Below are positions 1-13,800 of a stretch of 64,000 bases of DNA, one piece after another. The position numbers and the translations under genes were made by a program. Under the pieces are notes generated by a model, which was given only the letters and a program-made list of their open reading frames with translations, was not told where the DNA came from and did not search any database. The number at the start of each line of letters is the position of its first letter. Within the stretch, counting starts at the first letter, position 1. The stretch is from Leptodontidium sp. MPI-SDFR-AT-0119. Taxonomy: Eukaryota; Ascomycota; Leotiomycetes; Helotiales; Leptodontidiaceae. The DNA lies in contig JAHLEZ010000013.1 of assembly GCA_020726505.1 (NCBI GenBank), forward strand, positions 1,426,001 through 1,490,000. The letters are read 5' to 3'.

Positions 1-1239
1 GACGACTATACTATCGTAAAATTAAGGTCACTAGTTAAGAGAACCCCTAATAAGTTCCGGAGTCGACAATATAACTAGACTAACGGACAATAATCGTTCG
101 GAAATCTATGTTAGCTCGATATCTATAGATGCCGAATTAAAGTACAAAACTCTATTAAGAATCTAAAGGGCTATCTCTAAGGTAGTTGAGCCTAAGAACG
201 AGAATGTTATTAAGTATTTATACTCCCCCGGAGTTAAGTAAGTTACGCCTATAAGAAGTATTTACCTCCCTAGCCACTTGCCTTATAGCGCTTCGTCTAC
301 TCTTTTTTTCCTTCCTGTTTTAAGTATAAAACCCCTCCTACGTTCCTTACCTTCTTTAACGGCATTCCGACACTAATATACCTCTATAGAGCTTTTAGCG
401 ACCTCTGGAAGTGGCCGCGCCACTATATTAATTAGAGAAGTTACGCTAATAATAAATTCTATATTAATCTCCGAGAGTTAGAAATACTTAGATCTACGCC
501 TTTTAAGTATATAGTATCGCCCTTAATTAATCCCCGATACTAGTACTACTATTAAACCTATCTCTATTATTAATACTTTATGTACTATAGAGCTCTCGTA
601 TTAATAAATGTGATATACAATAAAGCCTAAAGAGCGCGCGTACTCTACTACTAATAGTCCTTTACTTTAGCTAGGAAGTATATTAAATAACTAGCCTAGT
701 TAATATATATAATAGTCCCCACGACTAGACAATATATATATCCCAACTAAACTGGCCCGAATAGAAGTTACTAAGCCAGAGAGCGGAACCGCCGAGCTCT
801 TATACCCTCGAGACTAGACTGACTCTCCCTAATTCGCTCCTTCCACGCGTAGAACATATACTAAGGACTACGCTAATTCACTTCGAAAGATGCAAATGTA
901 GTTCTCTCTCGCACACGACTCGACTACAAAAGCTTCTCCTTCCTTAACTTCTTCTCCTTAACTACGAGATAAGTTACTGATTATAAAGTGACGTGAGAAA
1001 GCTCGTCGACGTCTAATCGTTAAGATCTTCTCGATTAATGCCGTAGCGTTTTATATATTAATGAAACGGAAGTCTAGAGATAAGATATTCGTAGTAACTC
1101 TTTAAGAGATTAATGTTCTAATTAATTAAAGAAACTAAGAGCGAGAGAAAGCCGCTACTATATTAGCCCTAACTGTCGAACTCACTCACTGTCGTTAGTT
1201 AGTTATATAGTTTGTACTTTCTATTTAAGAGCTAGACGC

Positions 1240-4200
1240 TGAGTTAATGATTCCCCTAGAATACACTAATTAGACTCACGTATTCTCTAAGGTAGAAAGT
1301 GATATTCTCCCCCCCTACCGCTTATATAATCACAAAATTGAGCTAGAAGGAGAAAGTAAGAAAGTACTTAAGTATTTGCTATTATATAAGATGTCGACTA
1401 AAGAACTTGAGGCTGTCAAGGAATATATTATAAATAACTTAGACAAAGGATTTATTAAGCCGTCTTAAGCACTATTTGTTGCCTTTATTCTCTTTGTTAA
1501 GAAGTCGAATAGCTCCTTGCGGTTATATATTGACTTTCGGGTGCTAAATTCCCTTACTCGGAAGGACTGATACCCCCTACCTCTAATTAATAAGACCTTA
1601 GCTCGTATAACTAATACTCGCATCTTTACTAAATTAAACATTCGTTAAGCCTTTTACTAAATCCGAATGGACCTAGTATTAAAGGAGTATACTACTTTTT
1701 ACACGAGGTACAGCGTATATAAGTACAAAGTTCTTCCCTTTGGCCTAACTAATAGCCCTACTACTTACTAGCGCTACATAAACGATATTCTCTTTAATTA
1801 CCTTAATAATTTCTATATAGCGTACTTAGACGACATTCTCATATACTCTAAGGACCCCTTATAACACTAGCTCCACGTTAAAAAGGTACTTTAACGTCTT
1901 AACGACGTTAGGCTATAAGCCGACTTAAAGAAGTGTGAGTTTAGAGTAATATAAACTAAGTACTTAAGATTTATTATATTAACTTTTAGCCTAGAAGTTA
2001 ATCCTGAGAAGGTCTTTGTCGTTCGTGAGTAGACTTACTTTAGCTCTATTAAAGGTGTATAGTCTTTCCTTGGTTTTTGTAACTTCTACCGGAGATTTAT
2101 CCGCGACTACGGTATTATAGCGAAACCTCTTATTTAACTAACTAAGAATAACGTTCTCTTTTACTTTATTATAAAATGCGAAGGCGCCTTCGACCTCTTA
2201 AAATATACTCTCACGTCCGCACTTCTCTTAAGACACTACTGATAGGATTTACCTTGCCTCCTAGAGATAGATACTAGTGATAGTGTTATAGCCGGAGTCC
2301 TTTCTTAATAACACAGCGACGACTAGTTCCCTGTTACTTTCTTTTTAAAGACTATATTACTTATTAAACTTAACTACGTAATACACGACAAAGAAATATT
2401 AGCTATCATTAGATCCTTTAGGCACTGGCGTGCTGAGTTGGCAGGAGCCCCCCACTAAGTCCGTGTCGTGACAGACTATAAGGCCTTAGAATACTTCATA
2501 ACCTCTAAGTAATTGAATACTAGGCAAGTACGATAAGTAGAGCTCTTAGCGGACTATAATTTCATAATCACGTATTGCCCTAGAATCTATAACCTCCTAG
2601 TAAACGTACTTTCCCGTAAGCCAGACGAGTTAGATTAATAGAACTCTGTGAAGAAGACTTAACACCTTTAATAACTCTTACGTTAAGACTAAGTTGACCT
2701 TAGCTTACTATCTATAGAGTTGCGGCCGCCTAACGACGCCGACGCGCTAGTGGCTGACGTCGAGCTTACTGCCCTCACACTAATATTCTCTGTCGTATAG
2801 TAAATCCTAGAAGTTAATCGCACTGCTCCTTCTTTATAGGCTCTGTGTAAGTAAGTTATATTAAGTTCTCTAGGTAAACTCAGCTTAGTAGGTGACCTCT
2901 TACTTTACGACGGCCGCCTCTTAGTCCCTAATGTCGATCACCTCTAAACCTTCCTTATACGAGAAGTCCATGATCGAGTCACTACAGCGCACCTTAGTGC
3001 TAAGAAGACGATCTAAATACTCTCTTCTTAGTACTAGTGGTATAGAATCACGTCTATAGTTTAGTAATACTACTGTAACTGTTATATATATTAACGAATT
3101 TAAGTTCCCCGGGATAAAAAGCCCGGATTCCTTTATCTTCTCCCCGTTCCGTCTAGACTATAAGAATATATTACCGTGGACTATTACTCTTTTACTAAAG
3201 ACAAGTATAGATTCGATAACGTCCTTGTCTTTATTAATAGATTTAGTAAATAAGCTATTAGTATCCCTTATTAAAAGACGACAAATGCTTAGAAGTTAGC
3301 TATTATATATATATACTATATATATTATTACTTTAGTGCTCCCTTGACTATTACTTCTAATAGAGGCCCCTAGTTTGTCTCTAGGTTTTGGACTGCCCTT
3401 AGTAAGATCCTCGGAACTAAGAGATAATTGTCCGCTATTAACTACTTATAGATAGACGGCTAGACCGAAGTATATAATTAATACTTATAGAAACGACTCC
3501 GACCTTTCGTTGCGTACTACTAAGACGACTAGTCAGAGTACCTCCTTATTATAGACTACGCTTAGATGTCCCTTTTACACGATTCCTTAGGGGGACTCTC
3601 TCTATTTAAGGTAGTCTATAGATACGCACTACGCACGAATTAGAACTAGAAAATTGACTTACTAGACTCAGTTACCCCTACTAACAAGTTAAACACTTAA
3701 TAAGCCATTAACTATACCTAACGCTATAAGAAAGCTTAAGACATAGCTCGATCGAACCTCACTGTGGCCCAGGCCAAGATAACTAAGTCTTATAACGCCT
3801 CTCGCCGCGATGTCGACTTTAATAAAGACAGCCTAGTCTGGCTTGACATGCGCTATTTTAAGACACTCCGTCTATTTAAGAAGTTAGATATATTAACTAA
3901 TAGACTATTTAGAGTGCTCGAGAAGGTAGGACACTCGTACCGCCTAGAATTGCTAGCGAGTATAAAGGTCTATAACGTCTTTCTAGCTAGTAAGTTACGC
4001 CGAGACCCTAACGACCCCTTATTAAGCTAAGTGTAAGATGCCCCCCTGCTAATTAATATTATAGGCGACGACGAGTAGGAACTAAAAGAAGTACTTACTT
4101 GCTGTAAGAAGGGTAAGACTCTGTCTTACTGTGTTACTTAGCTTAATTAAGACGTTAACTTAGACTAGTACGATGCCTTTGACCTTAAGTACACTCCGTA

Positions 4201-4332
4201 TAAAGTCAGGGATTTCCACCTTAGTCACCCTGAGTAAGTAGGACCCCCTACTAAGTTACCTGAATAGATTAAAGTATAAGAAGATAGTGTTAACGACTAT
4301 GACGACCTCGATAGTAATAAGGAGATAGACTA
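1240..4332 (+). pseudogene. Gypsy pol relic (RT, RNase H, integrase, chromodomain)
   Basis: The polyprotein copies the element's RNA and integrates the DNA, but here it is broken by many RIP-type stops. The linker VFSKVESDILPP lies near 1280. RT follows from about 1390, with conserved KGFIKPS and the intact catalytic motif YLDDILIYS at 1823-1849. RNase H has LEIDTSDS near 2258. An HHCC zinc region lies near 2960-3090, and the integrase core near 3150-3620 includes SNRGPQFVS. An open stretch at 3764-4030 (88 codons) is the integrase C-terminal domain, with SRRDVDF, KVGHSYRLEL and LRRDPNDP. A chromodomain-like segment (ELKEVL, KGKTLSYCVT) follows at about 4075-4210. Domain order is diagnostic of Ty3/Gypsy. 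Confidence 0.9.
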
Positions 4333-4355
4333 ACGCTCGAGGACGAGCTTTTTCT

Positions 4356-4368
4356 GGAGGGGGGGGGT
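4356..4368 (+). other. Polypurine tract of Gypsy copy 1
   Basis: An almost pure G run directly before the 3' LTR matches the polypurine tract that primes plus-strand DNA synthesis in LTR retrotransposons. Its position, two bases before the TGTGACG LTR start, supports the LTR boundary. Confidence 0.7.
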
Positions 4369-4370
4369 AG

Positions 4371-4619
4371 TGTGACGACTGCCGCTGTCTAGAGCCTTAT
4401 TTCCACCGGCTCCACTTAGTACTGCCCGATCGGGACGTACCGAGATTACTATAGTGCTAGACATACTAATCTCTTGTATATAGACCTCTTCTTTCCTTAC
4501 CTTCTTTCTTCTGTAGTTGTAGATTCTAAGTTAATACTTAGTATCGTCATATGTCTCTTGTGTTAATATATAAGGCGTTAGTTACACGTGATTGCCGTCT
4601 TTCTAGGGCAAGCGTCACA
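4371..4619 (+). repeat. 3' LTR of Gypsy copy 1
   Basis: This 249-bp LTR starts TGTGACG and ends CGTCACA, a perfect 7-bp terminal inverted repeat. It follows the chromodomain and the purine tract. Homologous, more decayed LTRs lie at 44966-45200 (same orientation) and 45538-45703 (reverse orientation). Confidence 0.88.
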
Positions 4620-5090
4620 CATATAATAGGCAGAAGTAGGCAACAAAGGAAACAAATGAGTTAATCATTATGTGATAAAGTCCTGTGACCCATAATAAGA
4701 GAGTACTAAAGAGGTTAAAATAGCTTACTATATTCTAACACATATCATAATACGCCCCCGTATATAATATAATATGTATTATACGCGCTACTAACCGAAA
4801 GAATAAACTTAAAGCTTCTAAAAGATTATAAAAGTAGTATATAAAACTTACTGTCCCTAAGCCCCTTTTTATTAAAACTATAAAAATATATAAAAGAAGA
4901 ATTATTCGAACACGGAGATATTAAAGCCTCTAAAAGTCTTTTGATATAAATGTATCACATTACGTTTTTATATTAGTTGTATCGCACATAGAAAAAAATA
5001 ATCTTTATAATAATAGTTATTAATAAATCAAAGCAATTATAAGAAGCAAGAAAGTGCGTTCTCTAATATTACACGGCTAAGATGGCTTAT
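4620..5090. other. AT-rich spacer
   Basis: AT-rich DNA after the Gypsy LTR. I see no readable gene, repeat pair or RNA in it. Confidence 0.5.
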
Positions 5091-5094
5091 AGGT

Positions 5095-5480
5095 AATTTT
5101 AATTGTTTAATCTTGATCACCTACTTAAGTAGCGTCACGACTTTAACCACCTGTCTATTCGTCTAGTACGCCCTCGTCAACTCATGCTGTGACGCGAGTC
5201 GGTCCGGGTGAGTCTCGGCCAGCGTGGTCTCCCTAATCTAGACCACCTACTCGAACACCGCCACAGCCTCTCTATTCCTCCCGAGGTTTATTAAGCTTCT
5301 TATTTAAAGGTTATATAGCGGCAAAAACTCTTATAATGGCTCGTCGGGGTTCTGTCTAAGCTCGAGGAATATGTCTTATATTAATAAACCAAGTCTAGAG
5401 TCTTATCGCATATTTAATAATACCTAGCCGCATTTAAGAATAATTAAAGTAATAACTGCTTTCGATGCTAACCCAAATGC
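5095..5480 (-). pseudogene. TPR-repeat (kinesin light chain-like) relic, possibly from an NLR-type protein
   Basis: The reverse strand reads as tetratricopeptide coding once RIP-type stops are ignored. A preceding helix (LPLYNL, IRSLINLGRNREAVAVF) leads into the linker TTLAETHPDRLASQHEL and then a second repeat (RAY, NRQV, KVVTLLK). The pattern 'L-G-R/W...A...E...THPDTL...LA..Y' is typical of the TPR arrays at the C-terminus of fungal NB-ARC/NACHT (STAND) proteins and of kinesin light chains. The 5140-5290 part is clearly richer in G+C than its surroundings. No nucleotide-binding domain is visible, so the NLR origin is inferred. The fragment is only two to three repeats long, with stops. Confidence 0.55.
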
Positions 5481-5811
5481 TTTATTTACCTTTATATCTA
5501 AGTAAAATAAGATATATAAGAGTAAACGTTTCTCTTATTTTTTGACATATATAAGTATTTAAGCGAGAAAATTCAAGAATATAACTAACTGCAATTTATA
5601 CTACACCTTAACACTTTAAATCCTATTAATCCTTGGCCTAAGCGTAAGTTAATAAGTGCATTTATAATCCGAGGTAGCTGTCCAAGTTATGTCGAGGAAT
5701 TAAGGAAAAAGATATAAGAAGAGAACTAGCTTCTATAAGACGAAAAGGATCTTATACGTCTTCCTCTAAGACTATAAAACTTAGTAATTACGAAACGTGA
5801 CTTTAGGAAAA

Positions 5812-6189
5812 TGTTACAACCCAGGAAATCACGTGTGTCTTGGCCCTGAGGCTCGGCAGACCGTCTGCATAGAGAAGCCGGGACAGGTCGCGTGCGAGGG
5901 CCACTTTGTAGGCTAACTTAGAGGCCATCTAAGTTAATAAGAAGTCACGTGATAATATAAAGCTTTTAGAGCTTTAAGAGCTTAGGCTCCCTAAGGACCC
6001 TTGGGTTATATAATTAGTAGGATTTCTTAAGTAATAGAGCTTTGTACTTAGATTTATATAGCAGTTTAACTATTACTTATAACGTCTTAATTCTTATTAA
6101 GAACTAACCCTCTTGTGACTTTACTTCCTAGCTAATACTAACCGACGGACCTGTACGCCGCGTATTAGTCAGAACCCAAGAACGTTACA
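5812..6189 (+). repeat. Possible solo LTR (TGTTAC...GTTACA)
   Basis: A 378-bp segment begins TGTTACAACCC and ends AACGTTACA, giving short inverted termini. A-rich bases on both sides could be a target duplication, but low complexity makes that weak. The first 150 bases are G+C-richer than the flanks and contain CACGTG motifs. An unmatched LTR is plausible, but I found no second copy in the window. Confidence 0.35.
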
Positions 6190-6239
6190 AAAAACTCGTT
6201 AATACTCTTAACGCCGATACTACTAGCTTGTAAAATCTT

Positions 6240-6545
6240 TTTATAACCCTTTTATGCCTCCTCGAAAACTTGAAAAGTAAGCACGCTAAAGTCTAATATT
6301 AATAAGATCTTAAGTAAGCGCAAAGCTTCTTTTGTAGACTCGCTTTGGGATTACTTTAAAACGTTTGCTAAGGCTTTAAAGGTTGCGTAAACATCGCGAT
6401 ACCTCGATTAAGCTTACTTAGGTCGGTACTTTAAGAGCCGCTATCGCTGCCGTTTATAAACCTTAGGGTATTAATAGAGTTAGTAATAGCCTTAACTAAT
6501 ATACGCTTTAGCTTATATTAAGGTGTTACGACCTCCGATGCGCCT
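6240..6545 (+). pseudogene. Unclassified coding relic
   Basis: After ignoring RIP-like TAA codons, this stretch reads as continuous protein, with KRKASFVDSLWDYFKTFAKA and SRYLD..AYLGRYFKSRYRC as its better parts. Its basic and aromatic composition looks like real protein. I do not recognise the family. It may be the remains of a transposon ORF. Confidence 0.3.
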
Positions 6546-9500
6546 TGTATTTTAACCGACACGGCTTGTAGCATCGCTAGCTATGCGACGATATGAAAGA
6601 AGAGTAGAGGTTTAATAATTAAAAAGATTCTATAATTAAATAAGGTTTTAAAAAGTGTATTTAAAGATTAATCGAATTAAGCATTATCCTTTTAAAAAGA
6701 GGAGCTAGAGACTAGGTTTATATACTTAGAATGCTTACGCAAGTATACACTAGACTAAAGAACTGCGCTAGTGCGCGACAGTTGTATATAATATAAAACC
6801 GACTTTTTCTTCGTACTCTTTAATTTAGTCTGTAATTGCCTTAGCGATGTTTTTAACTAAGTCGTAGTACGGCAAAGAAGTACTCGGGTAGTTACTATTT
6901 ACTAAGTTAAATTTCCGAGTTACTTTTTTTATATACATATTATAAATTAACGTAACTATCTTCGTATATTTGTTATATATAATTCGTACTCCTAAGAACT
7001 ATTTTATATCTCTTATTATAATAAGTTTATAAGCTTTATTAAGGTTATTAATAATTTTAGTTCTTATTAAAAGGGTTAACCTATAATATAACACTTATAT
7101 ACTGTTTACGTAAAAGGTTATAAATATTATATACTTATTGTTTATAAAGATATAAGGCTCTTTTATAAGTAGTATAAGGCCAAGGCTTTTAAGTGTAGTT
7201 AAGAAGTCGCTATACTATAAAGCTAGGGAATTGCGGAGGCTATACAAGGCTTTATTAATCTTTATAATTATGTTAGGCTACTTAAAACCGTTGGGGAGGT
7301 AATAATAAATAAGTACACTTTATTTGTCTTGTTTTATATTAAGAAAAGTGTTTACGACGTCGTATTATTTAACTTCTAAATTAAATTATACCATTAATAC
7401 TATTACGACGCGAAAATACTTTATTATTAATATAAAGAAAGGCGTACGTAAAGAATATTATAATATCTTCTTATAAATCACCCTTAGTAATAACACGCGA
7501 TTTAGTATATATAAGTTATTTATTTAAATTAACTTTGTAAATAAATACTTATTTTAGTAATATAAGTGTCGTCTTCGCATTTGCCCTTAGTATAATATAT
7601 TATTATTTCTTAACTTAGAAGTTCTTTATTTCTTTACGCGTATCCTCCTTAAAGCGTTCTCCCTATAAGTATAATTTTAAATCTTTTTAATACTTTAGTA
7701 CTTTTAGAAGCTTTACTTAATAGTTATATTAGTTTAAAGCTAGTAATTACTTATACTTTAATTAATTCGCTACTAATTATAATTATAAATATAATATATA
7801 TAATTTCGTAGTCTTTTTTATTTTCACGTATTACTTTATTATTTTAAAATATTGTAATAAAATATACGATATATATATAATTCTTATTTATTTAATTTAT
7901 AGATTTAACGTTTAAGAGCTCCCTTATTATAAAAGAGTATATTCTTAGCTTTCTCTTAAACTGTCTATTTAATTATATTACCTCTTTTACTTAACGTCTT
8001 TACTAAGCTTAAGTAATAAGGCGTAAATAATTTTAGTTTAATACTTATAATACTTTATTAAGAGTTTCTTAAGTTATATTATCTTTTAAAAGATATTATA
8101 TAAATATCTTTAATAATATGTTTTTTAAAAAGAGTTATTAATTTCCTTTAGGCTTATTATAATTCTCTTTAAACGAAGTATTTTCGTGCTCTAAAGTATT
8201 TCTTAGTCTTCTTATATTAGTTACTTCAGTTTAACGTAGTAGTTGACTTTAATTGTCTTATAGCTTACTTTAAATTATAACTTAAGGTATTATATTACGT
8301 ACACTTATAATTTAAAGTAATTATTTCCCACTTATAATACTCCGCTTAGACTCGAATTATTTGTTTTATTATATTTGACTTCGAGTTTGTCTTAGTATAC
8401 TTAAGCTTTTTAATATTACTATAATATTTATGTCGTTATTATTAAGCTTTATGTCGTCTTTTAACTTATTAATTCGTGAAACTAATAAGATTAGCTTATT
8501 TTAATACTCTCTTAAAATAAGTAATTCCGCCTTTTTTAAAGTTATAAGCTTAATAGTTATATATAAAACCACCTTTATAAAAACTTCATCGACTTTCATT
8601 AAGCTAAATAGTAACTTATTTAATTTAATATTATTTTTAGTTTACTTATGTTTGTCCTTTATATATTTAATAACTAACTCGGCGTCTTAAGTGGCCCTAG
8701 GCTTTATAAGTATATTAATAACTTATTTAAGTATTAGTAATAGTTAATTAACTACTACTTACTTATTATAGAATTATATTTTATTAATAACAATGTTTCA
8801 GGTACGTATTATACGCTTTAGTTAAGGTATTTAAATCTTATATATATTAGTTACGTAATAACTGATTAAGTATTTAATATGCCCTTTAAGGTTAACTTTA
8901 AAGCTTCTCTTATTATAAAGAACTTATTAGTTTTTAATTATTGCGTAAGCTTTAGCGCTATACGTAAAAATATTACTTTAGTTAAGCCTTAAATCGACTA
9001 ATAGTCTTTTTACTAGTTTTAAGTCGTACTATTGAAAATACTATTTAAATTATATTTTTAATACTTCGTTTAAGAAGTATATAGCTCTTTTAGTAAATAG
9101 TGATATATTATAAAGGTATATAATTATTAAAATAACTTTTAACTATAACTTAAATAGTAAATTAGCGCTTGTTATTATTTTTAAGGCCTTAGGAATTAGC
9201 TCTTTACTAGCTCTTTTTACACCTTCATTTGGCTTATACGTGTAGACAAGAGTAGGCTCTAGCTTAATGCTATTGTCTAACGCCTATTAATCGTACTAGG
9301 TCTAGTATCTTATATTAATTATAGACGTATTATTATTAAACTTGATTTTATATATAATTAGGCTATATTAATATCTAGTCTATGTCTTAAATACTTCAAG
9401 TACTATTATTATAAACTCTTGGGCTTTATTAGTGAGCGTGAATGCGAAGAGCTTTTTATTATATTCGTTCTTAATTAATAATAGTTAGTATATATTATTA

Positions 9501-10251
9501 TAGCTTATAAGGTAATTAAATAAGTCCTATGTAACTTTAAATGAAGGTCTCGGGGACTTATTATCTGATTCTTTGTACGATAGTCGTTAATTTAAGTGTA
9601 TCACAGTATAGCTTCGTATTATATACTAGTAATTTTGTTGATTTAAATATTATAAGTATACTTCACAAGAGCTTATAGGGCTATTTTGCCGAGGTGACCA
9701 ATACATAAGTGCCACGTTTATACTATATTACTTTAGGGTCGCAAGAAGCTACGAGTTAATTAAAAAGTATACTTTTTAAAAGAGTATAGTCGATTATTAA
9801 GTATTAAGTATATTATTATAGTAGGAGATTTACGAGTCTTTATAAATACACGTAGTTATAGAGAGCGCGAGTAGTTATTAACTAGCTTGTATTTAAATAC
9901 TATAAGGTTCCACTTACACTATAAGTTTCTTATTATATAACTATCTTTAGTATTACTTACTTATAAAGTCGTATTAGTACTATTATATTACACCCCCGAC
10001 TTCGCGAGGAGGCTCTTTAAGATAATATTAATATTAAACCCCTTTATAATAACAATATTATTTAGTATTAAATCCCGCGTATATAGTCTTATAAGGCTAT
10101 ATATAGTGTTTTCGAAGATATATATACCCCTCTTAATAATAGTTAAACTTAAGGTGCCTGTGTTAACTATGTCTCTTGTAATATATTGAAACTACTAAGA
10201 ATAAGTTTATTAATGTTATTAACTAAGTGAGTGACACGTAGTTGTTAATAA
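6546..10251. other. AT-rich RIP wasteland, no readable gene
   Basis: About 3.7 kb of extremely AT-rich sequence with stops in all frames. A segment near 8860-9010 resembles 20540-20720 (shared words such as actttagttaag and ttaactttaaa), so part of it is an old dispersed repeat. I cannot assign it to a class. Confidence 0.5.
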
Positions 10252-10314
10252 GAGTATTATCTAATAGAGGGTGGTGTTAAAACTTTATAATAACGTAGAT
10301 ATTAAGGCCTAAAG
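10252..10314 (+). repeat. First copy of a tandem duplication, interrupted by Copia A
   Basis: The sequence starting tctaatagagggtggtgtt runs up to the 5' LTR of the Copia element. It appears again, complete, after the 3' LTR (about 17871-17945). Removing the element and one TAAAG restores two tandem copies of a unit of about 75 bp. Confidence 0.75.
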
Positions 10315-10570
10315 TGTTGGTCCACAGGTCCTTACATAAGCATACTTCGGTCTGGAAAGGTGGGTGCGGGTCAAAGTCAGGGGTTAGAGCTTAGCCGGAC
10401 TAGTTTCGGTGGAGATTCAGTGGGGTTTCGTAGTATATAGTCTGGCTCTCCTCGTACTCTCTTAGAATATATATAGATTTTGAACTATATATTTATTACT
10501 TTGTCGCTATACTCGCATTAGAATATATTTACATATGCGGCGTAGTACATGAACCGGTATTACACTAACA
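10315..10570 (+). repeat. 5' LTR of Copia A copy 1
   Basis: A 256-bp LTR starting TGTTGGTCC and ending CTAACA. It aligns over its full length with 17591-17846. The preceding five bases, TAAAG, are repeated after the 3' LTR. Confidence 0.92.
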
Positions 10571-10891
10571 CTAATTAGTAGTAAGCTTATATTATTAACC
10601 TTACTATAGACAGAAAAGGTCTCAGGCTATAGAGCGGATTCTAGGCTTTAACTTAAGGAGTACTTTACTGTATTTTCCTTAAAGGGTAGTTTACCTTTTC
10701 TAGATCGTGAAGGGAAGGCAACTTCTCTCTTGAGACTCGATTAAGACGATTGTACGTCGGAGAAGAGCTATTATAACACGACAGTTACTTTACGAAGACT
10801 GTTAATTTAATATCCTTGAATCTAGAACTTTGGACCTTTAAGAAACTTATCCGGGAACTTACTAGATCGCCTACGAATCGAATCCGACACA

Positions 10892-13800
10892 ATGGCGGAT
10901 ACTTCGGCGGAGCCAGAATTGACTCTAGAAACATTTAATGATACGGTAACACTAGATCTTAGTCTAATTTTCACGGGAAACGTAATAGTATACTTGCGAA
11001 GGTTCTGTGAGGCCTATTACGATAGTTATCTTAAGGGAGAATTCCTTTTCTAAGACTTTTGGGAGTATTTTGAGGATTAGACGGCAAACGAGTTCAAATT
11101 AATTAAGGTTATAGAATGTATATACTTTAGGGACGACTTATGAGCCTTTAGTGTGTTTATACGACGAGGGAAGGGGACGAGGACGGCACACGCTTTAGTA
11201 GAAGTAGTATAAGCTAAGGAGAATGTGTGGCTAGGAGACTAAGTGGAAATGTAAATTCGGAACTACCCCGAATCAGTACTAAATTATATCCGGGAATTAG
11301 TCTCTCGCTTATTATTATTAATCTTAATAACACTTTAATAAAATCAACCTCTAATGTCTTTATAATATTAATTAGAGGTAGTCATCTATTCCGTGGAAGA
11401 AGATACTCCTTCAGAAGGGTCAAGAGTAAAGCTTACGGAGACGATTTAGTTATTAGGATTACTTAGGATCTCCCTTACTAAAGGAGATGAGGTCGAGGAT
11501 TTATATAGTGTAACCCCCCCACTTATAGTCTTAAAGAAGGAGTTCTTATTTACTCTTAGGAGGGATCCCCTAAGTAATCTCCACTTGTGGAGATTAAATG
11601 ACTACACGTTGTTAAATCCTATATTAACGCTAGTAATATACCCACGGGACGGGTTATTACTATTATTTAAGGTTCTTAAGACTACTAGACTATATACGGA
11701 GCCGATTCGGCTATTATAGTATGTTATAGATCTATTGACCCTAGACTAGGCAAAATCGTTAGTAAACCTTACTAAGATATATACTAAGGAGCTCTAATAT
11801 AGTAAAGATAAAGACCACTTAAATAAGAAGCTCTATATCTTCGCTGACTTGTGTTAGAGAGTATTAGTTAAGACTAAAGTCTAAAACTGAGCTTTTCCGT
11901 CGATATTACGAGACGGAGCCAGTTCGTATTATTACTAGTACCTCTAGAATAAGGGGTACTCATTTAATGAGCTTGTTAGGACGACTCATAAACACTTTAA
12001 GACAGAGGAGAGAGCTAATAAGTTCCTTAGCCGGTAGTTTAGTCTGACTTTTTCGTTATTTCAGGAGGAGCTTTACTAGACGGGAAAACTAGTGCTAACT
12101 TAATTAGAGAACTTCGCCAAGGAATTATAGAGTATTTAGCTTAGCCTAAAGGACGATAATATATAGAACGACAAGACGCTCCGCGATAAACTCGTGTAAG
12201 GAGTAATAGGGAATCCCCTCTTTAAGATAGCCTTATTTTAAGTACTTCTTACCTTCCTTATATTAATAGATAGTCTTCGCTCCGCCGTCGGTGTTAAGGT
12301 GACTCATGACTCGGGATTGAGGGTAAGTAAGTACTACGGATTATATACGAATCGCTACCGATCTTATGTTATAGATGGGGCGGCTTATTACTCTAACTAT
12401 AAGATAAAATTTTTAAGTAGAAACAAACGTGGAGACAAATTCTAGCTTATATTAGGCTATATAAGCTATATTATCTATAAGAAGATAGATTACTATAGTA
12501 GTCGCTACTCTGACGAAGAGTAAGCAGCGTCTAAGGCAAGATACTTCGTGGCGCGTAAGGCTGAAGGAGTGAAAGCCATAGACAAGACCTTTAGAAGTTA
12601 CTTAACTTATGTTAAGGGAATTGACCCTAATTCGGACTAGAACTGGACTTTATCCGGACACTATTCAGGAAACTACTAGGATGCGGATTTAGACACTTTA
12701 ATAGATATTAACGACTCTTTAGAGGGTTCCGACGACAATAATAGCGATAGTACCGTAAACTTCACGACTGTATTTATAGTAAGTGAGGCATAATATAATA
12801 CACGAGAAGTTATGGGGCAACTTGAGGAGAGGAAGGCTACTTATATCTTAGAAAGTAAAATCAAGAGACTTACTCTAAGCGAGGCTTATATAACGTAATA
12901 GATAGACAGATTCTTTTAAGGCTTATTGATTGACACAGGGGCATCTAATAAAAACACGGGAGGAATTAACTAGTTGCGGGTATTGTAGCGAATTCAAGAT
13001 GTCAAGTTTGACACTGGCTAGGCGGGCTAGAGCCGGATTACATTTAGTGCCGGTTCGCGACCGTCCCTAGGAGTTGCTATAGTTAATACTCCGGCTAGAG
13101 AAATGGACTTCTAAATCGTGGACGTAGATATCCCGTTTTTAGTTTGCTTATAGTAGTTAGATGCGCTTAACGCGTAATATAATAACTTACGTAATGTCTT
13201 AATTTAAGGTAACAAGAAGTACTTAATTGTACGGAAGTATAGGTATTTATGGCTACTTTTGGATTAATATTGTCAATTACTGGACACTTCGACCGGAACA
13301 ATAAATGTATGCCACTTGACCGAACCAGAAATACGTCGGCTTTATAGGCGTTTCGGACACCCTTTAGTAAGACGTCTATAATACTTGCTAAATTAAGCCG
13401 GCTATGAGTATAACTCGGAAGTTATATTAAGGGTCAAAGAGATGTGTGAGTATTATTAGAAACACGTAGATACTCTATATAGGTTCCGCTTTAAGTTACA
13501 AGACGACGTCGACTTTAATTATATAGTCTACGTCGATATTATAATGTTTAGAGAACGATATGCCCTCTACATAATAAATAAGGCAACAGGTTTTAGTGCG
13601 GCGAAACTACTCCGAAAGGCCCCTAGTTCTGCTACGGCTTAGGCCACTTTTAACGCATTTAAGTTAATATAAATTGACACTTACTTAGGACTTCTAGATT
13701 TCGTTGTGTACGATTATAGTATTAATTTCAATTTTAAGGAGTTTTAGAGTGTACTTAGATCTGTAAGTAATACTCTTAAGCTAGTACTTATTAAGGCACA

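Larger units (their letters stand above)
1..4619 (+). mobile_element. Gypsy (Ty3) chromodomain LTR retrotransposon, copy 1, 5' end outside window
   Basis: This is a RIP-damaged Ty3/Gypsy element read on the plus strand and cut by the window start, so its 5' LTR is not seen. The order is a weak gag-like and protease/linker region (to about 1320), reverse transcriptase, RNase H, HHCC integrase, integrase C-terminal domain, chromodomain, purine tract and 3' LTR. Order and motifs fit the fungal chromovirus lineage. In-frame TAA and TAG codons sit where Gln and Trp are expected, which fits C-to-T change at CpA on both strands. No gene is intact. A more damaged second copy lies at 35551-45200. The gag assignment of the first 900 bases is inferred from position only. 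Confidence 0.9.

Noticed and set aside
11227..11466. Open 79-codon frame on the plus strand within Copia A
   Set aside because: It overlaps the gag reading in another frame and has no protein-like pattern. The gag frame with RIP stops explains the region.
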